Shown here: one piece after another, positions 30,722 to 38,221 of the stretch | Layout of the letters: the number at the start of each line of letters is the position of its first letter | Position numbering within the stretch: the stretch's first letter is position 1 | Source of the DNA: Nocardioides agariphilus | Lineage (GTDB): Bacteria; Actinomycetota; Actinomycetes; Propionibacteriales; Nocardioidaceae | DNA: 64,000 nt | NCBI RefSeq assembly: GCF_015352445.1 | Contig: NZ_JADKPO010000011.1 | Span: 1-64,000, forward strand | Direction of reading: 5' to 3' | Notes under the pieces: model-generated | Databases searched by the model: none | Seen by the model: only the letters and a program-made list of their open reading frames with translations | Told to the model about the DNA's origin: nothing | Position numbers and translations under genes: made by a program

Positions 30722-30743
30722 AACGGAGTCGCTTAGCTCGAGA

Positions 30744-31889
30744 TCACGAACCCGACAGGTAGGAGCTCACCGGGATCGAGCCGTCGATGATGCCGGCCTT
30801 GATGGTCTCCAGCTCGCCCGGCAGGTCGGCGGAGACCTTGTCGGAGAAGTTGTGGAAGTCGGCGATGCCGACGCCGTCGTTCTCCAGCGTGCCGATGTAG
30901 GGCGAGAAGTCGAAGTCGCCGCCCTGCGAGGCCGACATGATGGCCTCGTAGGTCGAGACCTTCATGTTCTTCAGGATCGAGGTCAACACGACGTCTTGGG
31001 TGTTGGGGTCGGTCTCGAAGAAGTCGGCGTCCACACCGATCAGAGCAACGTCCTTGCCGGAGTCGGCGATCGCGGTCAGTGCGCCCTGGTAGATCGGGCC
31101 ACCGACCGGAAGGATCACGTCGACGTCCTGGTCGAGGAGCTGGCGAGCCGTGTTGGTCGCGGTCTCGTTGGCCTCGAAGCCACCGGTGAACGAGCCGTCC
31201 TTGCCGTCCCAACCGACGACCTTGACGTCCTTGCCCTTCTCCTTGGCGTAGTACTCGACGCCCTGCTTGAAGCCGTCCATGAAGATCGTGACGGTCGGGA
31301 ACGGCAGGCCGCCGTAGGTGCCGACGACACCGGTCTTGGTGTAGTCAGCAGCCGCGTAGCCGGCCAGGAACGCAGCCTGGGCGGTGTCGTAGAGCAGCGG
31401 CTTGATGTTGGGCTCGTCGGCCTTGCCGTCGAAGGTCTGGCCGTCGGCGCCGCCGTCGGCAGCGTCGTCGATCAGGACGTACTCGATGTCGGGGTTGGCC
31501 TTCGCCGACTCCTTGGTCGCCGAGGCGAGGGCGAAGCCCACGGTCACGATCGTGTTGCAGCCCTGGGAGACCAGAGCGTCGAGGTTGGGGGCGTAGTCGT
31601 TCTCGCTGTTGGACTCGACGCCCTTGAACTCCACGCCGAGCTCGTTGGCAGCCTGCTCGACGCCCTCGTAGGACAGCTGGTTGAACGAGTGGTCGTCGAA
31701 CCCGCCGGCGTCGGAGACGATGCAGGGCAGGTAGTCGAGAGCCGCGGCCGTGGTCTCGCCACCGCTAGTGCTCTCCCCGCCACCCGGTTCTGCCGTGGAG
31801 GAGTCCGGAGCGTCTCCACAGGCGGCCAGGACCGCGGTCGCCAGCAGGGCGGTAAGGCCGCTCGCGACGGCCCTCCTCATTCTCATCAT
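30744..31889 (-). CDS. bmpA: BMP-family nucleoside-binding lipoprotein
   Basis: A 381-residue solute-binding lipoprotein. The signal is basic (MMRMRRAVASG) with lipobox LAAC at about 20-23; an acidic Ser/Gly/Glu linker follows. The mature domain has the BMP/Med family hallmarks DAGGFDDHSFNQLSYEG and the TVGFALASATKESAKANPD region, and GYAAADYTKTGVVGTYGG. BMP/PnrA proteins bind purine or other nucleosides outside the membrane and deliver them to the importer. Nucleoside-catabolic genes start 180 bp away on the other strand (cdd), which supports that role. Confidence 0.93.
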   Translation of the reverse strand: MMRMRRAVASGLTALLATAVLAACGDAPDSSTAEPGGGESTSGGETTAAALDYLPCIVSDAGGFDDHSFNQLSYEGVEQAANELGVEFKGVESNSENDYAPNLDALVSQGCNTIVTVGFALASATKESAKANPDIEYVLIDDAADGGADGQTFDGKADEPNIKPLLYDTAQAAFLAGYAAADYTKTGVVGTYGGLPFPTVTIFMDGFKQGVEYYAKEKGKDVKVVGWDGKDGSFTGGFEANETATNTARQLLDQDVDVILPVGGPIYQGALTAIADSGKDVALIGVDADFFETDPNTQDVVLTSILKNMKVSTYEAIMSASQGGDFDFSPYIGTLENDGVGIADFHNFSDKVSADLPGELETIKAGIIDGSIPVSSYLSGS

Positions 31890-32053
31890 GTTCCTCCAGG
31901 TATCGGTGCCGCCCCGAGCCGCAAGCAGTCCGGCGGGACTTGTTGTCGTGGTGGGGCAATGTACGTGCGAATGGTGCCTGCTCGGAGGCTCCCCGGGAAG
32001 CCCGCCGCGCGAAGGGTTACCTAGTCGCGATCTTTGCTTGCTTGGCGGGGGAA

Positions 32054-32059
32054 TAGGTT
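32054..32059 (+). promoter_or_regulatory. -10 hexamer for cdd-deoA
   Basis: TAGGTT, 8 nt before ATG 32068. The 178-bp divergent region shared with bmpA has no clear repeated operator. Confidence 0.45.
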
Positions 32060-32067
32060 ACGGCCTC

Positions 32068-32478
32068 ATGGACTGGGAGTTACTCACAGCGGAGGCTGTC
32101 GCGGTCGCCGCGCGCGCCTACGCACCATACAGCGGCTTTCCCGTGGGCGCCGCAGCAAGAGTTGACGACGGCAGGCTCGTGGTTGGGTGCAATGTTGAGA
32201 ACGCTGCCTACGGCGTCGTGCTGTGTGCTGAGTGCGGCGTGGTGAGCCAGCTGCACGCCACCGGAGGAGGTCGGCTGACCCACTTCGTGTGCGTCAACGG
32301 GCTGGGTGAGGTGATCATGCCCTGTGGCCGTTGTCGCCAGCTGCTCTACGAGCACGGCGGGAAGGAGCTGGTGCTGATGACTCCGGAAGGACCGATGACC
32401 ATGGACCAGGTGCTGCCCCAGGCCTTCGGCCCCGACGACCTCAGGCACGTGACCGACAGCCGACAGGCCGGTCGATGA
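32068..32478 (+). CDS. cdd: cytidine deaminase
   Basis: A 136-residue zinc enzyme converting cytidine and deoxycytidine to uridine and deoxyuridine. The active site is complete: CNVENAAYG, then C53-A-E55 (zinc ligand and catalytic glutamate) and PC86-GRC89. It is the short homotetrameric form. The stop overlaps the deoA start (ATGA), so deaminated nucleosides pass to the next enzyme of the same operon. Confidence 0.95.
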   Translation: MDWELLTAEAVAVAARAYAPYSGFPVGAAARVDDGRLVVGCNVENAAYGVVLCAECGVVSQLHATGGGRLTHFVCVNGLGEVIMPCGRCRQLLYEHGGKELVLMTPEGPMTMDQVLPQAFGPDDLRHVTDSRQAGR

Positions 32479-33767
32479 GTCCGGCAGCACCCCACGACGC
32501 GGTCGAGGTGATCATCGCCAAGCGCAACCACGGCGAGCTCACCGACAGCCAGATCGACTGGGTGGTCGACGCCTACACCCGCGGCGAGGTGGCAGACGAG
32601 CAGATGTCGGCGCTGGCCATGGCGATCCTGCTCAACGGGATGAACCGCCGCGAGATCGCTCGCTGGACCCACGCGATGATCTCCTCCGGGGAGCGGATGG
32701 ACTTCTCCTCGCTCTCGCGTCCGACGGCCGACAAGCACTCGACGGGCGGGGTCGGCGACAAGATCACCTTGCCCCTGGCGCCCCTGGTGGCAGCCTGCGG
32801 CGTCGCCGTCCCCCAGCTCTCGGGCCGGGGTCTGGGCCACACGGGAGGGACCCTCGACAAGCTCGAGTCGATCCCGGGCTGGCGCGCGCTGCTGTCCAAC
32901 GAGGAGATGTTCGACCAGCTCGAGGACGTCGGCGCGGTGATCTGCGCCGCCGGCGACGGCCTGGCTCCAGCGGACAAGAAGCTCTACGCGCTGCGCGACG
33001 TGACCGGCACGGTCGAGGCGATCCCGCTGATCGCGAGCTCGATCATGTCCAAGAAGATCGCCGAGGGGACCGGCGCGCTGGTGCTCGACGTGAAGGTCGG
33101 CACGGGCGCGTTCATGAAGTCTCTCGACACCGCCCGGGAGCTGGCCGAGACGATGGTCGCGCTCGGCACCGACGCGGGCGTGCACACCGTCGCGCTGCTC
33201 ACCGACATGTCGACGCCGCTGGGGCTGACGGCCGGCAACGCCATCGAGGTGGCCGAGTCGGTCGAGGTCCTGGCCGGGGGAGGGCCTGCCGACGTCGTCG
33301 AGCTCACCGTGGCCCTGGCTCGCGAGATGCTGACCGGCGCGGGGGTGACCGACGTCGACCCGGCCGACAAGCTCGCCGACGGCTCGGCGATGGACGCGTG
33401 GAAGGCGATGATCCGGGCGCAGGGTGGCGATCCCGACGCCGCGCTCCCGGTGGCCCGGGAGTCCCACGTCGTCGCGGCGCCCGCCACGGGCACGCTGACC
33501 CGGCTCGACGCGATGGCGGTCGGCATGGCCGCGTGGCGCCTCGGTGCGGGCCGTGCCCGCAAGGAGGACCCCGTGCAGGCCGGGGCCGGCGTGGTGTGGC
33601 ATGCGCGGCCGGGCGACGACGTCACCCAGGGCCAGCCGCTGTTCACCCTGCTCACCGACGAGCCGGCCCGCTTCGAGCGGGCCCTGGAGTCGCTCGAGGG
33701 CGGGTACGACGTCGGTGACGGCTCGTCGTACGAGCCGACGCCCGTGCTCCTGGACCGCGTGGGCTGA
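32475..33767 (+). CDS. deoA: thymidine (pyrimidine-nucleoside) phosphorylase
   Basis: A 430-residue enzyme splitting thymidine, deoxyuridine and perhaps uridine with phosphate to the base and (deoxy)ribose-1-phosphate. The family signature SGRGLGHTGGTLDKLESIPG lies at about 115-134. The phosphate-binding KHSTGGVGDK is near residue 85. The C-terminal alpha/beta lobe contains ATGTLTRLDAMAVGMAAWRLGAGR. It overlaps cdd. The ending converges with the MaoC gene 21 bp away. Confidence 0.95.
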   Translation: MSPAAPHDAVEVIIAKRNHGELTDSQIDWVVDAYTRGEVADEQMSALAMAILLNGMNRREIARWTHAMISSGERMDFSSLSRPTADKHSTGGVGDKITLPLAPLVAACGVAVPQLSGRGLGHTGGTLDKLESIPGWRALLSNEEMFDQLEDVGAVICAAGDGLAPADKKLYALRDVTGTVEAIPLIASSIMSKKIAEGTGALVLDVKVGTGAFMKSLDTARELAETMVALGTDAGVHTVALLTDMSTPLGLTAGNAIEVAESVEVLAGGGPADVVELTVALAREMLTGAGVTDVDPADKLADGSAMDAWKAMIRAQGGDPDAALPVARESHVVAAPATGTLTRLDAMAVGMAAWRLGAGRARKEDPVQAGAGVVWHARPGDDVTQGQPLFTLLTDEPARFERALESLEGGYDVGDGSSYEPTPVLLDRVG

Positions 33768-33788
33768 GGCTCAGCGCGGCCGGGTAGG

Positions 33789-34241
33789 TCAGCCGAGCAG
33801 AAGTACGACGGTCTCCGCGACGCACGCGGGCTTCGGGGCGTCCTCGATCTCGATCGTCCAGCCGAAGGTGACCTGCTTGCCGGTCGGCAGGTCGCTGACG
33901 TCGACGAGTCGGGCGTGCGCACGGATGCGGGAGCCGACCGGAACGGGAGCGGGGAAGCGCACCTTGTTCAGCCCGTAGTTGAGCTTGGCGCCCGGGGTCT
34001 CGAGCCGCAGCACCTCGGCGCCGAAGCGCGGAAGTAGCGAGAGCGTGAGGTAGCCGTGCGCGATCGTGCCCCCGAAGGGCCCGGTGGCCGACCTCTCGGT
34101 GTCGACGTGGATCCACTGGTGGTCGTCGGTGGCGTCGGCGAAGGCATCGATGCGGGCCTGGTCGATCAGCAGCCACTCGGTCGTGCCGAGCTCCTCGCCA
34201 GCTGCGGCTGCGATCTCCTCGAGGCTGGTGAAGGTGCGCAC
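33789..34241 (-). CDS. MaoC/NodN-like hot-dog dehydratase family protein
   Basis: A 150-residue single hot-dog domain. The hydratase 2 motif region is [14 protein letters not shown] with the catalytic-type Asp and His, followed by [20 protein letters not shown]. Such proteins hydrate or dehydrate enoyl-thioesters; the NodN-like branch lacks a defined substrate. Start is GTG 34241, supported by TAGGTT 6 nt upstream. It diverges from add with only 35 bp between the starts. Confidence 0.88.
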   Translation of the reverse strand: MRTFTSLEEIAAAAGEELGTTEWLLIDQARIDAFADATDDHQWIHVDTERSATGPFGGTIAHGYLTLSLLPRFGAEVLRLETPGAKLNYGLNKVRFPAPVPVGSRIRAHARLVDVSDLPTGKQVTFGWTIEIEDAPKPACVAETVVLLLG

Positions 34242-34247
34242 CGGGCG

Positions 34248-34253
34248 AACCTA
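34248..34253 (-). promoter_or_regulatory. -10 hexamer for leaderless MaoC gene
   Basis: TAGGTT on the minus strand, 6 nt before GTG 34241, inside the 35-bp divergent gap with add. Confidence 0.5.
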
Positions 34254-34276
34254 TCGGGTCTGCGAAGATCCTCAGC

Positions 34277-35377
34277 ATGTCCGTGATCCTCGACGTCGAC
34301 GCACCTCGCCCCTCGGCCGAGCAGGTCCTGAAGGCGCCGAAGGCGCTCCTCCACGACCACCTCGACGGAGGGCTGCGGCCGCAGACGATCCTGGAGATCG
34401 CGCAGGAGATCGGGCACGAGCTGCCCGCCGACGACGCCGAGTCACTGGGCCGCTGGTTCGCCGAGTCGGCCGACTCCGGCTCGCTGGTGAGGTACCTGGA
34501 GACCTTCGACCACACCGTCGCCGTCATGCAGCGCGCCGAGGACATCGCGCGGGTCGCCCGCGAGTGCGTGGAGGACCTGGCGGCGGACGGCGTCGTGTAC
34601 GCCGAGGTGCGCTACGCCCCCGAACAGCACGTCACCGGCGGGCTGACGCTCGACGAGGTGGTCTCCGCGGTCCAGCTCGGCTTCGAGGAGGGCGTGGCCG
34701 CGGCCGACGGGAAGATCGTGGTCCGCCAGCTGCTGACCGCGATGCGGCACCAGGCGCGCTCACGGGAGATCGCCGAGCTGTCGGTCGCCTGGCGCGACCG
34801 CGGGGTCGCCGGGTTCGACATCGCCGGCGCCGAGGCGGGGTACCCGCCCACCAGGCACCTGGACGCCTTCGAGTACCTCCAGCGCGAGAACTCGCACTTC
34901 ACCATCCACGCCGGCGAGGCGTTCGGGCTGCCGTCGATCTGGCAGGCCATCCAGTGGTGCGGCGCGGACCGTCTCGGCCACGGCGTCCGCATCATCGACG
35001 ACATCACGGTGGGTGACGACGGAGCGGTCCAGCTCGGCCGCCTGGCGGCGTACGTGCGGGACATGCGTATCCCGTTGGAGATGTGCCCGCACTCCAACAT
35101 CCAGACCGGTGCGGCGGCCTCCATCGCCGAGCACCCGATCGGGCTCCTCACGCGGCTGCGCTTCCGGGTCACGGTGAACACCGACAACCGACTGATGAGC
35201 CAGACCTCGATGAGCAAGGAGATGGGCGCGCTGGTCGAGGCGTTCGGCTACACGCTCGAGGACCTGCGGTGGTTCACGATCAACGCGATGAAGTCGGCGT
35301 TCCTGCCGTTCGACGAGCGGCTGGCGATCATCGACGACGTGATCAAGCCGGGGTACGCCGAGCTCGGCGCTCTGTGA
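34277..35377 (+). CDS. add: adenosine deaminase
   Basis: A 366-residue TIM-barrel zinc enzyme converting adenosine and deoxyadenosine to inosine and deoxyinosine. The first zinc histidines are in [12 protein letters not shown] (about 26-37). The HAGEAFG motif carries the next ligand and the catalytic glutamate. DRLGHGVRI and MCPHSN follow, and the final aspartate lies in VNTDNRLMS. It would feed inosine to the purine nucleoside phosphorylase encoded at 46.1 kb. Confidence 0.95.
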   Translation: MSVILDVDAPRPSAEQVLKAPKALLHDHLDGGLRPQTILEIAQEIGHELPADDAESLGRWFAESADSGSLVRYLETFDHTVAVMQRAEDIARVARECVEDLAADGVVYAEVRYAPEQHVTGGLTLDEVVSAVQLGFEEGVAAADGKIVVRQLLTAMRHQARSREIAELSVAWRDRGVAGFDIAGAEAGYPPTRHLDAFEYLQRENSHFTIHAGEAFGLPSIWQAIQWCGADRLGHGVRIIDDITVGDDGAVQLGRLAAYVRDMRIPLEMCPHSNIQTGAAASIAEHPIGLLTRLRFRVTVNTDNRLMSQTSMSKEMGALVEAFGYTLEDLRWFTINAMKSAFLPFDERLAIIDDVIKPGYAELGAL

Positions 35378-35428
35378 CAGCTGCGCCTGCGCTGCGCTTC
35401 GGCGCGTGTCCCCTCGTGATCGCGCTGC

Positions 35429-36061
35429 TCAGCTACGCCAGACCGGCGCGACGTTCTTGGAGTACTCGCGGCCGAAGATGGCGCCGATGATCGTGCGGAC
35501 CGGCGCCGGGATGGTGGCGTTGATGCTCTCCAGCTCGGCCGGGCCGGCGCCGTCGGTGAGCCACTTGAAGAACACGCCGCCCTCCTTGGGGCCGACCTTG
35601 GCGAACTTCTTGCCCATCTCGACGACAGCCGGGTCGTCCTTCTTGGCCTGGTAGACGGGCTCGAGCTCGCGCTCCTCGTGGTCGAGGTGCTCGGTGGTCA
35701 CGGTGCGCAGCTCGTCGAGCGCCGTGCGTGCGGTCTGGGCATTGGCGGCGCTGGGTGAGCTGCGCAGAGCGGTCATCGCGGCGCGGGCGGCCGAGAGGCG
35801 GTCGGCCATGACGTCGTGCTCGGCGTCCATCTGGTCGATGGTCTGCTGGGTGACGCCCACCCGCGCGAGCGCCGGCCAGGCGATCTCGTGCTCGCCCTGG
35901 TGATGCTTGGTGAGCTGGAAGTCGAAGTTGTCCCAGGCCCGGCCCAGCTGGTCGGCCCGCCCACGGTCCCCGTCGGCGAACCTGCCGAGCGCGGCGTTGA
36001 ATCGGTCCAGGTCGCGCCGGAACGCCGCGTGGATCACCTTGTTCATGCTCATCGGGGCCAT
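35429..36061 (-). CDS. hemerythrin HHE-domain protein
   Basis: About 210 residues with one four-helix HHE module in the first 150. Candidate iron ligands are in HAAFRRDLDRF, KHHQGEHEIAWP, MDAEHDVMADRL and TEHLDHEERELEPVY. Bacterial single-domain hemerythrins bind a di-iron centre and sense or store O2 or NO. The C-terminal tail (KFAKVGPKEGGVFFKWL) is outside the domain. Of three close ATGs I chose 36061 because TACCCT lies 6 nt upstream, matching the leaderless pattern of the window. None of the three has a Shine-Dalgarno. Confidence 0.85.
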   Translation of the reverse strand: MAPMSMNKVIHAAFRRDLDRFNAALGRFADGDRGRADQLGRAWDNFDFQLTKHHQGEHEIAWPALARVGVTQQTIDQMDAEHDVMADRLSAARAAMTALRSSPSAANAQTARTALDELRTVTTEHLDHEERELEPVYQAKKDDPAVVEMGKKFAKVGPKEGGVFFKWLTDGAGPAELESINATIPAPVRTIIGAIFGREYSKNVAPVWRS

Positions 36062-36067
36062 CGGGCG

Positions 36068-36073
36068 AGGGTA
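36068..36073 (-). promoter_or_regulatory. -10 hexamer for leaderless hemerythrin gene
   Basis: TACCCT on the minus strand, 6 nt before ATG 36061. It decides between the starts 36061, 36052 and 36046. Confidence 0.45.
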
Positions 36074-36110
36074 GGAGCCCGAGCACCTCTTGGGAAGGGT
36101 CGCTCGGGCC

Positions 36111-36710
36111 TCAGTCGGGCGTGACGACCAGCCAGCCGACGTCCCAGCCGGCGATGCCGATGTGGCTCCCGGTGAAGCTGACCTTGTCGAGGGAGTCGAC
36201 CTGCCCTCGCGCCGGGTCGTAGACGGAGAGCGTGGCGCCCGTGGCACCGACGACGAGAACGACGTGTCGGGGGATCCAGGTGCTGCCGATGAAGATCGCG
36301 GCTACGCGGTCGGCCCGAGTGGCGTCCAGCAGCCGCTCGAAGCCCGCGGACGGGCTGGTGCGCGCGAGATGCCAGGAGTACGCCGTGGTGGTGCCGTCGG
36401 CACCTGGCGTGGCCGACAGCTGGCGCGCGACCGCCCACGGTGGCGTGCCGAACTTCCTCGGCCAGGGGATCTGCGCCCGTCCGCTGGTGTCGGCCAGCCC
36501 GGTGATGCGTTGGTGCATGGCGAGGGTCTCGGACCTGAACCGCTCGTGCAGTGCGCCGTCACCGGCCACGGTACGCGGGCTGGTCAGGCTGCCGCCCTCG
36601 AGCTGGCTGCGGTAGGCCGGGTCGCCCAGGAAGCGAGCCACCACCATGCTCGCGGCCCCGCAGGAGCGGGCGTCGGGCTGCACGAACAGTCCCCAGGGCG
36701 GATCAGGCAT
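36111..36710 (-). CDS. predicted papain/C39-like cysteine-peptidase-fold protein, unknown function
   Basis: A 199-residue cytoplasmic protein I do not recognise by family. It has the layout of papain-fold enzymes: Q11 six residues before C17 (QPDARSCGAASMVVARFL), a central helical region, then H149 in RHVVLVVG and D165 in YDPARG. These would form oxyanion Gln, nucleophile Cys, His and Asp. It could be a peptidase, transglutaminase or deamidase, or an inactive relative. It has no signal peptide. ATG 36710 overlaps the end of the preceding P-loop kinase gene by 8 bp, so the two are coupled. Confidence 0.65.
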   Translation of the reverse strand: MPDPPWGLFVQPDARSCGAASMVVARFLGDPAYRSQLEGGSLTSPRTVAGDGALHERFRSETLAMHQRITGLADTSGRAQIPWPRKFGTPPWAVARQLSATPGADGTTTAYSWHLARTSPSAGFERLLDATRADRVAAIFIGSTWIPRHVVLVVGATGATLSVYDPARGQVDSLDKVSFTGSHIGIAGWDVGWLVVTPD

Positions 36711-37317
36711 CGGCCGAGCTCCGGCTCACCAGGGCGTGCACCGCGGCGTAGGCCTTGTCCGGGGAGACCGGCTCGCAGCCCAGTGCGACGGCCCGCGCGA
36801 CGATGCGGCGTTGGTCGCGCATCAGCGCCAGGCCGCGCACCACCGCCATCATGGGTGGCTTCCTCTGCTCGCGCAGGTCTCGGGTCAGTCGACGCCAGAA
36901 GGTGACCATCGGGTGCTGGCGCACGCAGTACGCCGCGGCGAGCTGTCCACGGTCGCGCACGGTCGGCACCACGTCCTGCGCGAAGATCCCCTCGGCGATG
37001 AAGAACCGGCTTGCGTCGAGCTCGACCGCATGGCTCCCGCACCGCTCGCTGCGCCCGATGTCGTAGACGGGCACGACCGCGCGACCTTCGGTGCACAGCC
37101 GCTCGATCGCGGCCAGCGCGTCGTCAGGGAGCCAGGAGTCGGGATGGTCCCAGTCGACCAGCCCACTGTTGGCTCCCGTCGCGATGAGCGGCAGCGTCGG
37201 GTCGCCCTCGGACTTGTAGAAGTCGTCGAGCCTCAGCACGGGGAGGCCGAGCCGTTCGGCGAGGCGGGACTTGCCGGCCCCCGATGGACCGGCCAGCACG
37301 ATCATCCGCGCGCGCAC
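36703..37317 (-). CDS. uridine kinase-like P-loop kinase
   Basis: A 204-residue P-loop protein. Walker A is GPSGAGKS (about 10-17). LRLDDFYKSEGDPTLP resembles the substrate-binding aspartate/phenylalanine/tyrosine segment of uridine kinases, and DWDHPDSWLPDDALAAIERL follows as in Udk. FFIAEGIFAQDV corresponds to the second strand and acidic residue. It may phosphorylate a nucleoside, consistent with the surrounding salvage genes, but it is shorter and divergent from Udk. Start is GTG 37317. It is translationally coupled to the peptidase-like gene. Confidence 0.78.
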   Translation of the reverse strand: MRARMIVLAGPSGAGKSRLAERLGLPVLRLDDFYKSEGDPTLPLIATGANSGLVDWDHPDSWLPDDALAAIERLCTEGRAVVPVYDIGRSERCGSHAVELDASRFFIAEGIFAQDVVPTVRDRGQLAAAYCVRQHPMVTFWRRLTRDLREQRKPPMMAVVRGLALMRDQRRIVARAVALGCEPVSPDKAYAAVHALVSRSSADA

Positions 37318-37339
37318 CGGACCATCCTCGCACTCCGAG

Positions 37340-38221
37340 CTACACCCCGATGGGGTGCCAGACGGTCTTGGTCTCCAAGAAGGTGGTCATCCGGCCGATC
37401 CCGGGCTCGAGGGTCCAGTCGGGCTCGGTAGCGGGAGGACGCAGGACCCGCTTGAGGTTGTCGGCCGCCGACTCCTCGAGCGCGGCGGCTTGCGCGCTGT
37501 CGCCGGCGAGGCCGGTGAGGTCGATGGCGTTGACGTCCATGTGGGAGGCCAGCGTGGGTGCGGTGTTGGAGTGCTTGCCGGTGAGGATGTTGACGACACC
37601 GCCAGGGACGTCGGAGGTCGCGAGCACCTCGGAGAACGTGACGGCCGGCAACGGGCGGCCGGGCGAGGCCAGCACGACCGCGGTGTTGCCGGTCACGACG
37701 ACCGGGGCCACGACCGAGACCAGGCCCAGCAGGCTGGACTGCTGGGGTGCGACGACTGCGACCACACCGGTCGGCTCGGGGGTCGAGAGGTTGAAGAACG
37801 GCCCGGCGACCGGGTTGGCATTGCCGGTGACCTGGGTGATCTTGTCGGCCCACCCGGCGTACCAGACGAGGCGGTCGATGCTGGCGTCGAGGGCCTTGCC
37901 CGCCTGCGTGGGTGTGAGGCCCTCGGACTGACGCACCGCCTCCACGAACTGGGGACGGCGGTCCTCCATGATCTCGGCGACGCGATAGAGGATCTGCGCA
38001 CGGTTGTAGGCGGTCTTGCCGCTCCACCCGCCGAACGCCGCTCGGGCGGCCTGCACAGCGTCTCGGGCGTCCTTGCGGGAGGCGAGCGCGGCGTTGGCGA
38101 CGAACCTCCCCTTGGCGTCGTCGACGACGTAGGAGTGGCCCGACTCCGAGCGCGGGAACTGCCCGCCGATGTAGAGCTTGTAGGTCTTGCGGACCTCGAT
38201 CCGACTGTCTGGAGGCGTCAC
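37340..38221 (-). CDS. aldehyde dehydrogenase-like protein lacking the catalytic domain
   Basis: A 293-residue ALDH homologue. It covers the coenzyme-binding Rossmann part: YKLYIGGQFPRSESGHSYVV, then WYAGWADKITQVTGNANPVAGPFFN, then TGVVAVVAPQQSSLLGLVS and VPGGVVNILTG. It then departs at DLTGLAGDS, where normal enzymes have FTGS, and never reaches the ELGGK glutamate or the catalytic cysteine. The end FLETKTVWHPIGV resembles the C-terminal oligomerisation arm of ALDHs. The catalytic domain is therefore missing from the middle. GTG 38221 overlaps the stop of the full-length ALDH gene (GTGA), indicating equimolar expression with it. Confidence 0.85.
   Translation of the reverse strand: MTPPDSRIEVRKTYKLYIGGQFPRSESGHSYVVDDAKGRFVANAALASRKDARDAVQAARAAFGGWSGKTAYNRAQILYRVAEIMEDRRPQFVEAVRQSEGLTPTQAGKALDASIDRLVWYAGWADKITQVTGNANPVAGPFFNLSTPEPTGVVAVVAPQQSSLLGLVSVVAPVVVTGNTAVVLASPGRPLPAVTFSEVLATSDVPGGVVNILTGKHSNTAPTLASHMDVNAIDLTGLAGDSAQAAALEESAADNLKRVLRPPATEPDWTLEPGIGRMTTFLETKTVWHPIGV

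Noticed and set aside
33764-33780. GCTGAGGCTCAGC after deoA as terminator
   Set aside because: The spacer is one base, so it cannot fold as a hairpin of useful size.
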